The notes under the pieces were generated by a model. The model ran no database searches and was not told where the DNA came from. It saw only the letters and a list, made by a program, of their open reading frames with translations. The position numbers and the translations under genes are program-made. A stretch of 5,799 nucleotides of DNA from Prevotellaceae bacterium (lineage in GTDB: Bacteria > Bacteroidota > Bacteroidia > Bacteroidales > UBA932), in NCBI GenBank assembly GCA_031289995.1, contig JAITOI010000063.1, forward strand, positions 1 to 5,799, in the 5' to 3' direction. Position 1 is the stretch's first letter. Each line of letters opens with the position of its first letter. Of the stretch, positions 5,787 to 5,799 are shown in pieces.

Positions 5787-5799
5787 CTGTTTTCACAAA

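Overview
The window looks like chromosomal DNA of a Bacteroidota bacterium, probably Bacteroidales-like with fairly GC-rich genes. The evidence is that most genes start without a Shine-Dalgarno sequence behind AT-rich leaders, a TAnnTTTG-type -7 promoter box lies before ugd, and the AT-rich intergenic DNA is full of short palindromic and tandem repeats of kinds common in that phylum. The phylum call is inference. All five recognisable genes are on the minus strand, so the window reads right to left.

Right end (about 5799 to 5332): no gene, but 468 bases dense in repeats. In order there are two operator-like palindromes sharing a TGAGGTCA core, two perfect copies of a 23-nt repeat around a hairpin, a 114-bp inverted-repeat element with cgtcattgcga ends, and a small AT-rich direct repeat just before the next gene.

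Middle (5331 to 2860): two tandem paralogous lipoproteins of the PotD/PotF spermidine/putrescine-binding type, 36 nt apart and probably co-transcribed. No ABC permease or ATPase gene is in the window. The first (4144-5331) keeps most of the ligand-contact residues known from E. coli PotD. The second (2860-4107) has replaced most of them and probably binds something else.

Intergenic 2859 to 2420: a 21-bp minisatellite of about 10.7 copies, followed by the promoter and A-rich leader of the next operon.

Left part (2419 to 1): ugd (UDP-glucose 6-dehydrogenase), overlapping by ATGA with a UDP-glucuronate decarboxylase gene (uxs), then after 9 nt the start of a truncated-by-window Rpn/PDDEXK-type nuclease gene. 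Ugd and Uxs together turn UDP-glucose into UDP-glucuronate and then UDP-xylose, precursors for capsule, exopolysaccharide or LPS glycans. The Rpn-type gene has no evident metabolic link to them.

I see no clear new multi-gene system. The most interesting items are the pocket-divergent second binding protein, the 21-bp array and the paired palindromes at the right end.
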